Origin: Anisodus tanguticus
Lineage: Eukaryota > Streptophyta > Magnoliopsida > Solanales > Solanaceae
Direction: 5' to 3'
NCBI GenBank assembly: GCA_034509755.1
Contig: CM067551.1
Span: 16,488,501-16,552,500, forward strand
DNA: 64,000 nucleotides
Of the stretch, positions 21,368 to 32,115 are shown one piece after another (position 1 is the first letter of the stretch; each line of letters starts with the position of its first letter). The translations under genes were made by a program, and so were the position numbers. The notes under the pieces are model-generated. The model was not told the origin of the DNA and did no database searches. It was given only the letters and a program-made list of their open reading frames with translations.

Positions 21368-22545
21368 CCTTAGTTAATATGATGAATTAGTTAACTTTTA
21401 GGTGCTCCAAAAAGTTCACGTTAGCAGGGCACGTCAAGAACCCATTGGTTCATCCACGCATTGCTCGGCTCGAGTTTACTCTCCGCTTTAGTACCATTTA
21501 AAAATTCCTAATCATTTTAAATGTCAAAAGTAAAAATTTCAACGGTGCAAATTTCCAAACATTTGACTTTGTTTGGAGCACTTAACACGAATAGTCCATT
21601 AAAAAAAAATAGAATTGGCTAAATAATGGCGCTCCACCATTTTCCCATAGATTTGACCAGAAAAATTACAGTTAAATTAAATAGTTATTGCATTTAAAAA
21701 GGAATAAAAATTTTAAACAGTTGAAAATCCACTATTTTAGCTAAACAGATTTAATTCGGTAAAAATAAACTATTTCCGACTAAATTTGTATTATGAATTT
21801 CACCCGAAAGAGAAGAAATATACAGTTAAAAAAATTGGTCATTATATCTAAAAAGGAATTAACAAAATGTAATTACATTATTTTGGCAAAAACAAAAATA
21901 ATTCGCTAAAACAATAGAAAGTTGGGGATAAACTGTTTAAATAAATAGCCACTGCAAATAAAAAAATTGGGGATAATTATGCATCACATATTATGAAGAG
22001 ACAAAAAGAAATACTAAGTTTGGAACAAATAAATTGTTGTATTATGATTATGTGGCAAAAATAAATTCTTCTTTAAAAAATAGTCTTAATCTACACAATC
22101 TATCAAATTTAATTTGGAATAAGAAATTAGTTAAGATACGAATTCACCCGAATTTAATAATTTTTGGATGTTGGGTCCAGGCGAAGCCCGGGCTATCCCC
22201 ACTAGTGCTAAAATAAATCAATATACACCACGCTCACATTATTTTATTTATTTTCAATATCAAGATGCTTATCGAACAAATAAATATTCATCAATATTAC
22301 AATCCTCAGCCTTTATCTCTGCGTCATGTTTTCAGAAAATTCTTTGTTTAAAATCACATCTTAGTAGTTTAGTTGATTGACTTTGTTAGTGATCGTTTGA
22401 TTTTCCATATTATAGTCCCCTCCCCAATTCCCCTTCCCATACCTCTATGAAACAAACATATTTTTTTTTTAAATATATATTACTGGAGTATTGCTAAGCA
22501 AGTCTTTATTCATCCTACCACCTCAAATTTAACTTCTTCTCTTTT
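21368..22545. other. AT-rich stretch, probable gypsy 3' end and flank
   Basis: No gene and no match to the LTR at 11591-12135 is visible. Short ORFs at 22034-22380 have no recognisable content. The region probably contains the eroded 3' end of the gypsy element. Confidence 0.4.
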
Positions 22546-22727
22546 TACGAACAAGTAATGCAGTGGATAATCAAGATCACTCCACCCTAACTTGAGGTCT
22601 CGAGTTCGAATTTTGAGAACAAAGAATTTTTTTATCGAGAGCGCTTTTTAAACGTGCCACATTCGGTAGAAATTCAAATTAATTGGACTAGTGGATATCA
22701 AATATCGGATGGTTATAGAAATAAAAA
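22546..22727 (+). mobile_element. SINE resembling SolS families
   Basis: The block contains GCAGTGGATAATCAAGATCA near an A-box position and GAGGTCTCGAGTTCGAAT, a good match to a polymerase III B box (GGTTCGANNC). It continues GAGAGCGCTTTTTAAACG and ends CGGATGGTTATAG with an A-rich tail. This order recalls SINEs described from Solanaceae. The tail is interrupted by the copia element starting at 22728. Family assignment is from memory. Confidence 0.55.
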
Positions 22728-22944
22728 TGTAGGAAGTTAATTCCATAGTTATTTTATTCCCAAGATTGAAATATATATACATTTTGTACAATATCATTCT
22801 AAGGCTAACATTAAGGAAGACCTATATAATCATATCCTAATCATCCTAAATTACATTATACTAATTACAATTACAATGATATGATATGATTTGGGAATTA
22901 TATGATTGGGATAATTATGGAATGACTCCATAATTATCCTAACA
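22728..22944 (-). repeat. 3' LTR (217 bp) of the 22728-27790 copia
   Basis: On the minus strand it begins TGTTAGGATAATTATGG right after the polypurine tract and ends in ...CTTCCTACA. It aligns with 27614-27790 over most of its length but has about 40 extra bases near its start, including a GGAATTATATGATTGGG block missing from the other copy. Confidence 0.85.
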
Positions 22945-24543
22945 TTCCCCCGCAATCTTAGCGAGAGGTTCTCGTATGCTGAGATTGTCCCTGAAATCGT
23001 CAAACAATACGCACGGAAGACATTTGGTGAAAATGTCAGTAATCTGATAATGCGACGGTACATGGAGAATACGGACTTGTCCATGTGCAACCTTTTCTCG
23101 GACAAACAGGATGTCCATTTCTATGTGTTTTGTGCGTTGGTGCTGGATTGGGTTACCTGATAAGTATATCGCACTCATATTATCATAATAAACCACTGTT
23201 GCTTTTGAAATTGGACAATGGAGTTCTAAAAGTAGATTATGTAGCCAACATGATTCAACGACCACATTAGCTACCCCTCGGTATTCAACTTCATCGCTAG
23301 ATCGAGACATCGTCGGCTGTCATTTTGACGACCATAAAATGAGATTGTCTCCCAAAATACACAATACCCAAATGTGGAATGTCGTGTGTCGGGGCAGACA
23401 CCATAATCAGCATCTGTGTAAGATGAGAGACTTGAAATGGAGGACTTATACAGGTGCAATCCAAAGTGAAGAGTACCCTTAACATACAACATAATTCGCT
23501 TGAGAGCCCCGATATATTCTTCATTCGGATCATGCATATGTAAACATACCTGTTGAACTGCATATGAGATATCGGATCTCGTGAAGGTAAGTTACTGCAA
23601 TGCCCCAGCTAAGCTGCGGTAATGTGTTGGATCACTATATGGAGTACCGATAGAGTTACTCAATTTTGCTTTAGTATCAACCGGTATATGTGACGGTTTG
23701 CAGGAGGACATCCCGACCTTTTCAATGATCTCCGCGGCATATTTCTTTTGACTGAGAAATAGATCACCGACATATTGAGTTACAAAATTCCCAAAACATA
23801 ATTTAAGGGACTCAAATCCTTCATTGCAAATTTGCAACGAGGGACATAATAGACTGGCGGAGTGATGCAGATGATGTTGTGAGAATGATATCATCTACAT
23901 ATAAAAGTATGTATGCCATGTCACATCCCTTCTTATAAAAGAACAAGGATTGATCGGACATGCTGTGTGAGAAACTCAGTGTAGATACAAAACCTACAAA
24001 CCTATTATATCACGCACGGGGAGCCTATTTTAAACCATATAATGATTTTTTGAACAGACAAACATAATTCGGATGTGTAGGATCTTGGGAACCCAAAGGC
24101 TGGTGCATGTAAACTGTCTCCTAGGACATGTAAGAATGCATTTTTGACATCCAACTAACGAATGGATCATAATTTTAACAGTGACATGCTAAGAACAATC
24201 CTGATAGTTGGTGGCTTAACTATCGGACTGAATGTTTTACCACAATCCACGCCAACCTACTGAGACCTGCCATCACCAACAAGACGAGCTTTGTATCTCG
24301 CAAATAAGCCATCATAATTCTTTTTATGACAGAAACCCCACATAGACCTGATTATGTTTACATTAGATGGACGGGCACTAACTCCCACGTCTTATATTTA
24401 ATAAGAGCATCAATTTCGTCTAACATGGCATCTTTCCAATTCGGGTCTAATAAGACCGCTTTGGGATTTTTTGGAAGAGGTGATGGTTGGACTGAAGATG
24501 TTAGGTTAAAATGATGCTTGGGCCGAAATATCGTGCATAGCAC
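22945..24543 (-). pseudogene. copia reverse transcriptase and RNase H remnant
   Basis: The minus strand near 23910-23889 carries ILLYVDDIILTTS with the intact YVDD box. The RT thumb and connection follow (VGMSSCKPSHIPVDTKAKLS, at 23894-23592), then RNase H at 23537-22939 (YTDADYGVCPDTRHSTFGYC, later VYYDNMSAIYLSGNPIQHQR). The N-terminal RT is in fragments at 24543-24000 (DPNWKDAMLDEIDALIKYKT). Stops and shifts occur in each block. Confidence 0.8.
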
Positions 24544-25960
24544 ATGTTTTAATGGTCCGAGGTTGGGGAATTAGGTTGTCAGGTAGACTAGTGGACCAAG
24601 GGGAGGACCGTTCTTGGGCCAAAACTGGCGGTGGACTTACTGTTTGGTGACTGGGCCGACACGGGTCAAGTTTTTGGGCCTGGAAAATTGCGCCTGGTTG
24701 TCGATTTGGTGACTGGAGTGGGGACACTGGTGATGGAGCAGTGGCTCCCTCATTTGGGCCTGGCACCATGGAAGTGGACTGGGCCGAGACAGACGATAAA
24801 TATGCAGTCACCTCCGAACCGCGGATTGGTTCAGTCCCATTTTGTGGTTGGGCTGGTACAATGTGGGAATTATTTTGGGCCGGTCCCATGTGATTTTGGG
24901 TATTGAGATGCTGATGTAAAATTAGATGTATTCCGTTGTCCAAAAAATCATACGAATATGGGGATGCCACATGAGACTTAGAAAACGAGAATGTAGACTC
25001 ATAAAAAACTACGTGATCGAGAGATAATGATTTTTCCATTCGTCATATCATAACATTTATATCCCCTATAATTTTGTGGGTATCCCAAAAATACATAAAG
25101 AGTTGAACGAGCTGAAGTTTGTTAATGGTTGTGGATGGAAACAAGGGATAACACAAACACCCCAAAACCCTCAAATGTGTAAAATATAGAAGACGATGGT
25201 ACACCATTTGTGTAGGTGATATGTTGGATAGTAGTTTGCAAGGAAGAATATTTAAGAGATACGTGGTCATTTGAAGTGCATGATGTCAAAACCTTGATGG
25301 TGTGGACGAATGCACAAGAAGTGTGCGAATCATATTGTTAATTGTTTGAATTTTTCTTTCGGCTTTTCCATTTTGAGGTGATGTATGTGGACATGAAAGA
25401 AGCAAAGACATCCCATTTTGGTGACAAAAATTATTAAATTAAGCATTTATGAATTCCCTCGCAATGTCACATTGAAAATATTTAATGGATTTGTCAAATT
25501 GAGTTTTGATAAAAACACTAAATTGTTTTAAAATGGTGAAGGCTTGTGATTTCTTCTCTAAGGGAAATGTCCACAGAAAATTTGAATAATCATCCAAAAT
25601 AAGTATATAATATTTATGACATGCAGAACTCAAAACTGGTGATATCCACAAATCACAATGCATAAGATCAAATGACATAATTGTATGAGAAGTAGGGGAT
25701 GAAAAATGAAGTTTAACATGCTTCCCAAACACACAAGTTTGGCAAACAGAAGAGTCTAAAAGTTTGTTACAAGCAACAAAATTATTCTTTCTAAGATTAT
25801 TGAACTCCAGTGCTCCCCGGTGTCCCAACCGATTGTGCCAAATGATAGGGGAAATAGCTGCAAAGGTTGATGGTTTGGTCACGTGTTTGTTGGAAATGGA
25901 AGTGATAGGATACAAGTCCCCCATGCTATTACATCTCATTAGTCACATCTCCGTATGAAA
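24544..25960 (-). pseudogene. copia integrase remnant and GGCCC-rich linker
   Basis: The integrase block at 25939-25439 is open for 166 codons: WHNRLGHRGALEFNNLRKNN, SVCQTCVFGKHVKLHF, DLMHCDLWISPV and YFQCDIAREFINA. A second block at 25270-25043 holds LRVLGCLCYPLFP. The linker at 24540-25039 is rich in GGGCC and CCCAA, and encodes a Pro/Gln/Ser-rich stretch (GPNEGATAPSPVSPLQSPNR) between integrase and RT. Confidence 0.8.
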
Positions 25961-26072
25961 ATCCTTCATATAAAACCCAAACAGATCAAAATTCACAGAA
26001 ACATTATTGTTAGTTATAAAACGTCGTACATATATCAAGTTTTTAATCAGGTTTGGTTCATGTAAGACGCTT

Positions 26073-27368
26073 TTAAAATATAACAGTGGGGGGGGGGGGT
26101 AGTTTTACTTGACCAATACCATGAATTGGAATTTTCTGCCCACTGCCGTTAATAATATTTTTATTACTGCTTATATTAAAATAAGACAAGAGATTACCTT
26201 GAGATGTCGTCATGTGTGACGTAGCCCCTATGTCCATGTACCACAAATCATATGGAATATTCAGATTCATGTTGTTCATGGCCTGTTCGATATCGGTGGG
26301 AGCATAACCTACGGAAGATGGTGCATGTGGCTGCAAAGGCTTGTTGCGGGCGAGAACCTAAACTCCGGGCTGTCGATTTGTGGATGACGGCCTGGCCCAC
26401 AATGAGGTGGGGCATGGGCACGAAGGGGCAGCCCATTGTGGGGCCCAAGCCCACGGCGGGTACTTCCCCCACTGGCCTCCGCCGACCGGGCTTGCGGCTG
26501 CCACTGGCTGGCCACCACTGCCCCCGACTATTGGTGGTTTTCGCTGCCGCCGTGGGTTGGCCTCCACCCCTTCAATATCCCTTTCCACTATTATTTTTAC
26601 CTTTGTTGTTGTTGCGATTTGACCCCCATTTTTGCTATTATTATTGCGATTTCCGGTTCCTCCCGAACTGAAATTTGGTGTCGCAAAATTCGCGGAATAT
26701 GAGTTAGTGAAAACAAGAGGCCGTTCTGACGGTGGCTACCCCGGAGGCTGTCTGCTTTGCCTTGGAGGTTTCTTCGAAAATCAACCTCGAACGAGCCTCG
26801 TAAAATAGAGGCAACGGATTACTCTACTGAATGAATGTAGCAACTCTATCATACTGTTCATTCAACCCTGCAATCAATTGAAGAATCAACCTTTGATTTA
26901 TCACCGGCAAACCAACGTTAGATAGTTGGTTTGCAAACACCTTCAATTCTTGACAATAGGCGGAAACGTTTGAGAAGTCATCCAATTTAATGTTAGTAAA
27001 TTGGTGTTCAAGATATATAGCCCTAGAAAGTTTATTATCTTAAAAATGTTTTGCAAACATTCCCACCCTTGTTTTGCCGTAGAGTTCGGTTCTAATATGG
27101 TATGCAAAAGATCATTTGAGATAGTGCCATAAATCCATTGAAGGACAATAGCATTTAAACGAGACCATATTTTTTTATCTACCTCAGTGGTATCCGATGA
27201 TGACTCGGAAGGGATTATATGGCCTATGACCTCATATGCGCGGCAATGGATTTTAAATAATTCCATCCAAGAGGTGTATTGCCCTTTTCCCATCTCAAGT
27301 GTTATGGAAATAAAATTCTTGACGTTGTTCACGACAAAAGCTGGATGTAATTTTTGTTTTTCGGCCAT
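26073..27368 (-). pseudogene. copia gag and protease remnant
   Basis: An ATG at 27368 opens gag: HPAFVVNNVKNFISITLEMG, WMELFKIHCRAYEVIGHIIP, LNAIVLQWIYGTISNDLLHT. After shifts, a G/R-rich segment and a GGCCC-rich linker (26760-26340) replace a recognisable CCHC knuckle. The protease at 26336-26073 reads WYMDIGATSHMT, so the active-site Thr of DTG is Ile. A run of about a dozen Gs at 26087-26098 lies at its end. A 245-base leader separates gag from the LTR. Confidence 0.8.
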
Positions 27369-27613
27369 TAATATTCAAGAAATAGGAAAGAAAAGAATAT
27401 TTTAGAGAGATGATTAACCCTAATTGAGGAAGAAGCCGAGAAGAGTTTGGAAGGGAGGATTCTTTTTCTGCTAGGGTTTTGTTTAGGAAGAAAACCTAGT
27501 TAGGGTTTGGGAGGGGGTGGCCGAAAGTGGGTGGGTATCATCTAGGGTAGGCCGACGTTTAGGGCAAAGAAAAGAAAAGAATTTTGGGGTTTATTTTGTG
27601 GCTCTTGATACCA

Positions 27614-27790
27614 TGAAGAAAGTTAATTCCATGGTTATTTTATTCCCAAAATTGAAATATATATACACTTTGTATAATATCATTAGAAGGCTAACATTAA
27701 GGGAGACCTATATAATCATATCCTAATCATCTAAATTATATTATACTAATTACAATGACAATGATATGATATGATTGAGATAACCTAACA
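27614..27790 (-). repeat. 5' LTR (177 bp) of the 22728-27790 copia
   Basis: It aligns with the left LTR. On the minus strand it ends CTTTCTTCA directly before the primer site TGGTATCAAGAG at 27602-27613. The difference in length from the left LTR is one deletion near the start. Confidence 0.85.
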
Positions 27791-27795
27791 AAAAA

Positions 27796-28186
27796 TAAAA
27801 AGCTTTCCTTTGAAAAAATCATGCAAAGAAGAAAATCTTCAAGAGGTCATCTCTTGATTAAACAACTACATAAAATAATAAATTCTCTTTCAGAACTTAT
27901 TACTTAGTAAGTGTTTTGGTGGAAACATATTTTTTATAAGGATCTACTTTACCTTTTAATGAGAACATGTCTACGTACAATATTCTGTACGTTATTTTGC
28001 AGAACCTGCGAACGAATAGAAGAAATTGATAGAGTTCATATATATGCTCGAATAAGATAACATAATTACAAGTATTTTTACCACAAAAGAAAAACTACAA
28101 GTTATCATCAAGGCATATATTTCAATTACACCCAAGGAAGTCTTCCACATTTCACTGTCTCTTTTCCATTCACCTTTACTTCTTCA
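27796..28186. other. intergenic spacer
   Basis: AT-rich sequence lies between two copia copies. The first 15 or so bases continue the A-rich SINE tail split by the 22728-27790 insertion. I see nothing else that I can name. Confidence 0.5.
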
Positions 28187-28514
28187 TGTAATAGAAACTC
28201 TAAAAAAAAATTTAGCTAATATTCATATTCTCTATATATTTTGTAATTATGATAGATGTATATTTAAGGTAACTTAGGATTCTAATTATATTAGGAATCG
28301 ACCTTTGTAAGGTAAGTTAGAATCCGAATATTCTCTGTATATTTTGTAATTATGATAGATGTATATTTAAGGTAACTTAGGATTCTTATTATATTAGGAA
28401 TCAACCTTTGTAAGGTAAGTTAGAATTCATACCATATTAGGAATCAACCTTTGTACAACTATATATATAGTGAATAATGAAAGGAATCCCTAAGTGAAAT
28501 TATTCTATCTTTCA
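28187..28514 (+). repeat. LTR containing a 103-bp tandem duplication
   Basis: A unit beginning ATTCTCTATATATTTTG at 28227 is repeated from 28330 with few differences. A third partial unit (CATATTAGGAATCAACCTTT) follows to about 28456. The LTR then runs to CTTTCA. The related LTRs at 22728 and 49577 lack this duplication. Confidence 0.75.
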
Positions 28515-28667
28515 TAGTATCAAGAGCCTAAAACCTAAATCCTTTCCCTTCCTCATTCTCGGCCGAAATCAGAATTTTTTTTCTGATTTCACAGAAAAAA
28601 AAATCTGGTTTCTTTCTCCCTTTCTCGGCTAAACCAGAAAATTCCCTTCACTCGGCAGGCGACAACC

Positions 28668-29736
28668 ATGTCTTCCCCCACAAATTCCGGTTCATCCACT
28701 GGCACACTTGACAACCCCTCTCAACGTTCAGTATCTTCTTTTCATCCGGCATTCGCCGTTAACAACATCAAGAATTTTATCCCTATAATTCTTGACCAAG
28801 AAGACTGTCAATATTCCATGTGGATGGAACTATTCTACATTCATGCATGTCCATACAACGTGCTCGATCATATTGACGAATATGTTCCTTGTCCCACCAA
28901 TGTTACAGACTCAATCTGGCATCGTCTTGACGCCATCGTCAAACAATGGATCTAAACACCATCTCCAATACCTTTGAACTATGAAAAAACAAAGCAACAA
29001 TTGAACTTAACCGGCTAGAAGAATGTTTGAGAGAAAAAAATTGGTCATATTTGGAAGAGCAAATAATACAAATTTTAACACGTGTCCGAATATTATAAGA
29101 ACCGAAACTTTTAACCGATCAACTATCCAACGTCGGGACTTTGATATTTCGAAAGCAAGATACTTCCTGCTTCATTTGTTGCGGGTTTACCAAAAGGTGA
29201 ATATGACACACTCGCAATAATGATTCAACAAGCCGACCCTCTCCCAAGTTTCAACAAGGCACGTTCACAACTATTGTTAGAAGAAACTAGACGTGCTAAA
29301 CAAGAGGAACATAATCAAAAGGCGTTAGCCGTTGACGGATGGCAACACTGCGGCCAAAGAACAACCGGCCATCACAAAGATGTACAAATGCAAGAAGACG
29401 GCGAGCCGTGGCGGAGGTCGTGGCGGCAGAGGTCGCAACAACAAAGGCAAGGGCCGCGGAAAAGGCCAGCAACCAAAGTGGATCGGACAAAGCAAAGAAT
29501 CGTAGCAAAGCAGAATAAAAGTAGTGGTCCAACTAGCGACAGCAGTGGCCCAACCAGCAGAATCGGGCCTCGCATGCATGCCCGTACCCGACCGTAGGGG
29601 CCCGGGCCCAGCCCTTGGTCGATCGGCCTCTTGGGCCCTGCCCCAACCACCAGTGCAGAGCCACCACCAGCAGCAGCAGCAACACCACCGGTTGCAGTCC
29701 AAAGAAGCAAGAAGAATCGCAAACAGCTAGCGGCAA
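28668..29736 (+). pseudogene. copia gag remnant with G/R-rich nucleocapsid
   Basis: An ATG at 28668 opens 95 codons: FHPAFAVNNIKNFIPIILDQ, YSMWMELFYIHACPYNVLDH and WHRLDAIVKQWI. The frame is then lost by a one-base deletion near 28951. Later pieces (LPSFNKARSQLLLEETRRA at 29240-29300) match the gag C-terminus. At about 29400-29470 a frame encodes GRGGRGRNNKGKGRGKG-type residues, a likely RNA-binding tail in place of a CCHC knuckle. A GGCCC-rich linker follows. Confidence 0.78.
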
Positions 29737-30135
29737 ATGGAGTCCAAGCGGATGGCCCCGATTGATTTGAGCCAGGCCTACACCACTGTAAACCTTCATC
29801 AGCCTGACGACAATTGGTACATAGACACCGGAGCCACTTCTCACGTCACTCGATCGTCAGGTAACCTATCTCAACTACGTCGGTTAAAGTGTCCTCAATT
29901 TATTACTATCGGCAATGGTCATCGCATTCCAATTGAGGGTTACGGTAACACACACACCAAACATCCACACCCGCCTTTCTCCCTAAACCACGTCCTATAC
30001 ACACCTAACATCATTAAAAACTTAATCTTTGTTAGAAAATTCACTAGCAATAATTACTTCAAGAAAATTACTAGTATATTTACTAATTTGCCTTACTTAA
30101 TGTCTAAAAAAGAAAAGCTACTTAATGATTCTTGA
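29737..30135 (+). pseudogene. copia protease remnant
   Basis: The frame reads LHQPDDNWYIDTGATSHVTR with an intact DTGA, then ITIGNGHRIPIEGYGNTHTK and LNHVLYTPNIIKNLIFVRKF. That last segment is the standard end of a copia protease. From about 30060 the similarity ends in AT-rich sequence, so the element was truncated there. Confidence 0.83.
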
Positions 30136-30139
30136 TTTT

Positions 30140-30551
30140 GCAAATAAGAGTAATTTTGGAAGAATAAGGTAAATTTCTTCTTGAAATCTTAAAACACCAC
30201 CTATTTTGAAATAAAATAAAAAGCCTAAAACACCACTTATTATGGATCGGAGGAGTAGAGCTCAACCTCCAAATTCTCGCGTTGTTTGGTAGCGATTAAA
30301 AATATGCGGGTATTAGTAATATAGAGATTAGTTACGAGAGATCCTATGTATTATTTTATGCAGGGCTTAGTTATTCATGTAATACATAAATTCACTCCTA
30401 ATTTATATATGTATTAATTATTTGAATTTAATACATGTATAACTCACCTCCAAATCAGCTTATTAAATGACCCCTTCAATGTAAATAGGATAAATTAGAA
30501 TAATATAATCGATTAAGTGATTTCGTGAAAAGGCAGAATATTTGCATGATA
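30140..30551. repeat. MITE-like sequences between two copia elements
   Basis: About 30190-30255 contains an end reading CTACTCCTCCGATCCATAAT in reverse, like the CTCCGTCCCA ends of common MITEs. About 30285-30480 contains GTTGTTTGGTAGCG, repeated TTAGTTA/ATGTATTA units and a right end TTAAATGACCCC. This resembles Solanaceae repeats whose ends read GGGGTCATTTGGT. Terminal repeats are degenerate. Confidence 0.4.
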
Positions 30552-32115
30552 TGAAAGTATATATGTCCTAGAGACAATCTATATTAGAGACATAATGTAA
30601 TTGAACACATTCGCATTATTAATAAGATTAATATTTATGGCATTTGCAATTATTGAATTATTGTTTGATTGTTTGCAATTATTCATATATGTGCATCCCT
30701 TGAGCTTACGTTGTCATTAATAGAGTGCAATATTAATGATAGAACGTAACTCTCAAAATAGATCATTGAGAATGGAATATCGATGATATGCTATAAGTCG
30801 ACATGTCGTCTGTATCACATTCTTGGAGAATGTAGTATGTCTCACCTGCTACTAGTAATGGTTACTAGTGATGGACACATGGATACTTTTGGAAAGTATT
30901 GGTATACCCTGCTGATAAACTATTTGTTATGCATATCTAGAGTGTTATCAGCATGTGGGAGATAAATGTCCTTTGACTTGAGGTCAATACGCACCTTGTT
31001 TACAGAGTAATGTACTTTGACCCTCTCCTAAGCTTAAACTCCTTATAGGATAAGATACGACTTGTGTTGGGTGCATTATGATGTAAACTAAGGTGGGGGT
31101 TGAGCCAAGAATAAGATTATTCTTCGATTGGATATTCGAGAGAGCACTTAACTTCTCAGTGATATTAGGTCGACCAAGTCATTGGCCAATGCAAGAGACA
31201 TATTCAGAATATGGTCTAGTTGTCGACTAATATAGATGAGATAAACTTATCAAGCCATTTGGATAGACACGTGGCAAATCCTAAGATTGATCGAGTGTGT
31301 CGCGAATGAAAGAAATTTATCATCTCACATAAAGGTTATATTTGCTGGATTCATGTAAACGTACTTCACATATTGAGTTCGTCGTACGACGCAGTCTAGA
31401 AATTTCGTATGGACCTTAATTGGATTAGTGTCAATATGTGAAGGCTTATAGGGTCACACTATGTCAATTATCTTTTCGATCTAAGGGTGTATTGAGAAGG
31501 TATTAAGTATTCGATTTGGAATCGAGATATTTAAATTGATAATAACTATGGGATAATTTCTATTTGATAGAAATTATTTAATTAAAGTCAAAATTGAATT
31601 TTGGATTTAATTAAATGTGCTGAATATATATTAACGAGGAATGTTAGGCGCGCGCCTACTAGGCTGAGCCGCGCAGACCGACAGACGGTGGGCCCAATCG
31701 ATCGCCTTCGCACCTCATTTTTGGGCCAGGCTTAGAGCCCAACCCTAATCCAATTTTTGACTTAAAAAAAACTATATATACAACACTAACCCCATTGATA
31801 TCACATACTAATCACATAAATGATTCTAGACTTAGAGTTTAGAATAAAACTCTCTCAAACCTCTGCCAAGATTTCCTAGCTTTCTTGACAGAGGAATACA
31901 TTATAGCAAGGTGCTTGCAATCGAAGAGACTAATCATGTGTTCGCCCTTAGTAAAGATTCCAGATAAGTAACCTCTAAGTGTTCTTCGTTAAGTTTTACT
32001 TTACAGGTTTTGATTGTCATATAGTCATACCAAAAGGAATTGTTGGGGTAAGTAGATAAAAATTTAAATTTCCGTTGTGCTTTACTTTGATGTTTGAACC
32101 CAACAAAACCCTACA
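30552..32115 (+). repeat. 5' LTR (1,564 bp)
   Basis: It begins TGAAAGTATATATGTCC and ends AACCCTACA one base before the primer site. It aligns by eye with the 3' LTR along its whole length with scattered differences. A GC-rich block at about 31648-31715 is longer here than its counterpart at 38422-38455. Confidence 0.92.

Larger units (their letters stand above)
11591..22030 (+). mobile_element. Ty3/gypsy retrotransposon, Tat-type, interrupted by plastid DNA
   Basis: The order is LTR, tRNA primer site, gag, protease, RT, RNase H, a second RNase H, integrase. This is the gypsy order, and the extra RNase H between RT-RNase H and integrase is a known mark of the Tat lineage. An antisense coiled-coil ORF lies downstream of pol, as known for several Tat elements. 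No copy of the 5' LTR is visible at the 3' side, so that end is lost or too diverged. The outer borders are approximate. A 1.6-kb plastid mosaic splits pol at 16592-18215. Confidence 0.8.
22728..27790 (-). mobile_element. Ty1/copia retrotransposon, complete with LTRs and TSD, minus strand
   Basis: LTRs lie at 22728-22944 and 27614-27790, flanked by AAAAA at 22723-22727 and 27791-27795. On the minus strand, PBS, gag, protease, integrase, RT and RNase H follow in copia order, and a polypurine tract (GCGGGGGAA) precedes the left LTR. The primer site reads TGGTATCAAGAG next to the right LTR, as for initiator tRNA-Met. Total length is 5,063 bp. All ORFs are broken. The insertion target was the A-rich tail of a SINE. 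Confidence 0.9.
28187..30135 (+). mobile_element. 5' fragment of a Ty1/copia element (LTR, PBS, gag, protease)
   Basis: A probable LTR ends CTTTCA at 28514, followed by TAGTATCAAGAGC at 28515-28527, which is a one-base variant of the TGGTATCAAGAGC primer site. Gag and protease follow, then homology stops near 30060-30135. No integrase, RT or second LTR is present. The left LTR edge is approximate. It is related to the four minus-strand copias, sharing the NNIKNFIPI gag start. Confidence 0.8.

Noticed and set aside
28227..28456. CRISPR-like repeat array
   Set aside because: Two 103-bp tandem units without spacers inside an LTR of a plant retrotransposon are not a CRISPR array.
29325..29844. 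Long minus-strand ORFs rich in Gly, Cys and Trp
   Set aside because: They are antisense shadows of the GC-rich gag-protease linker of the copia fragment at 28187-30135.
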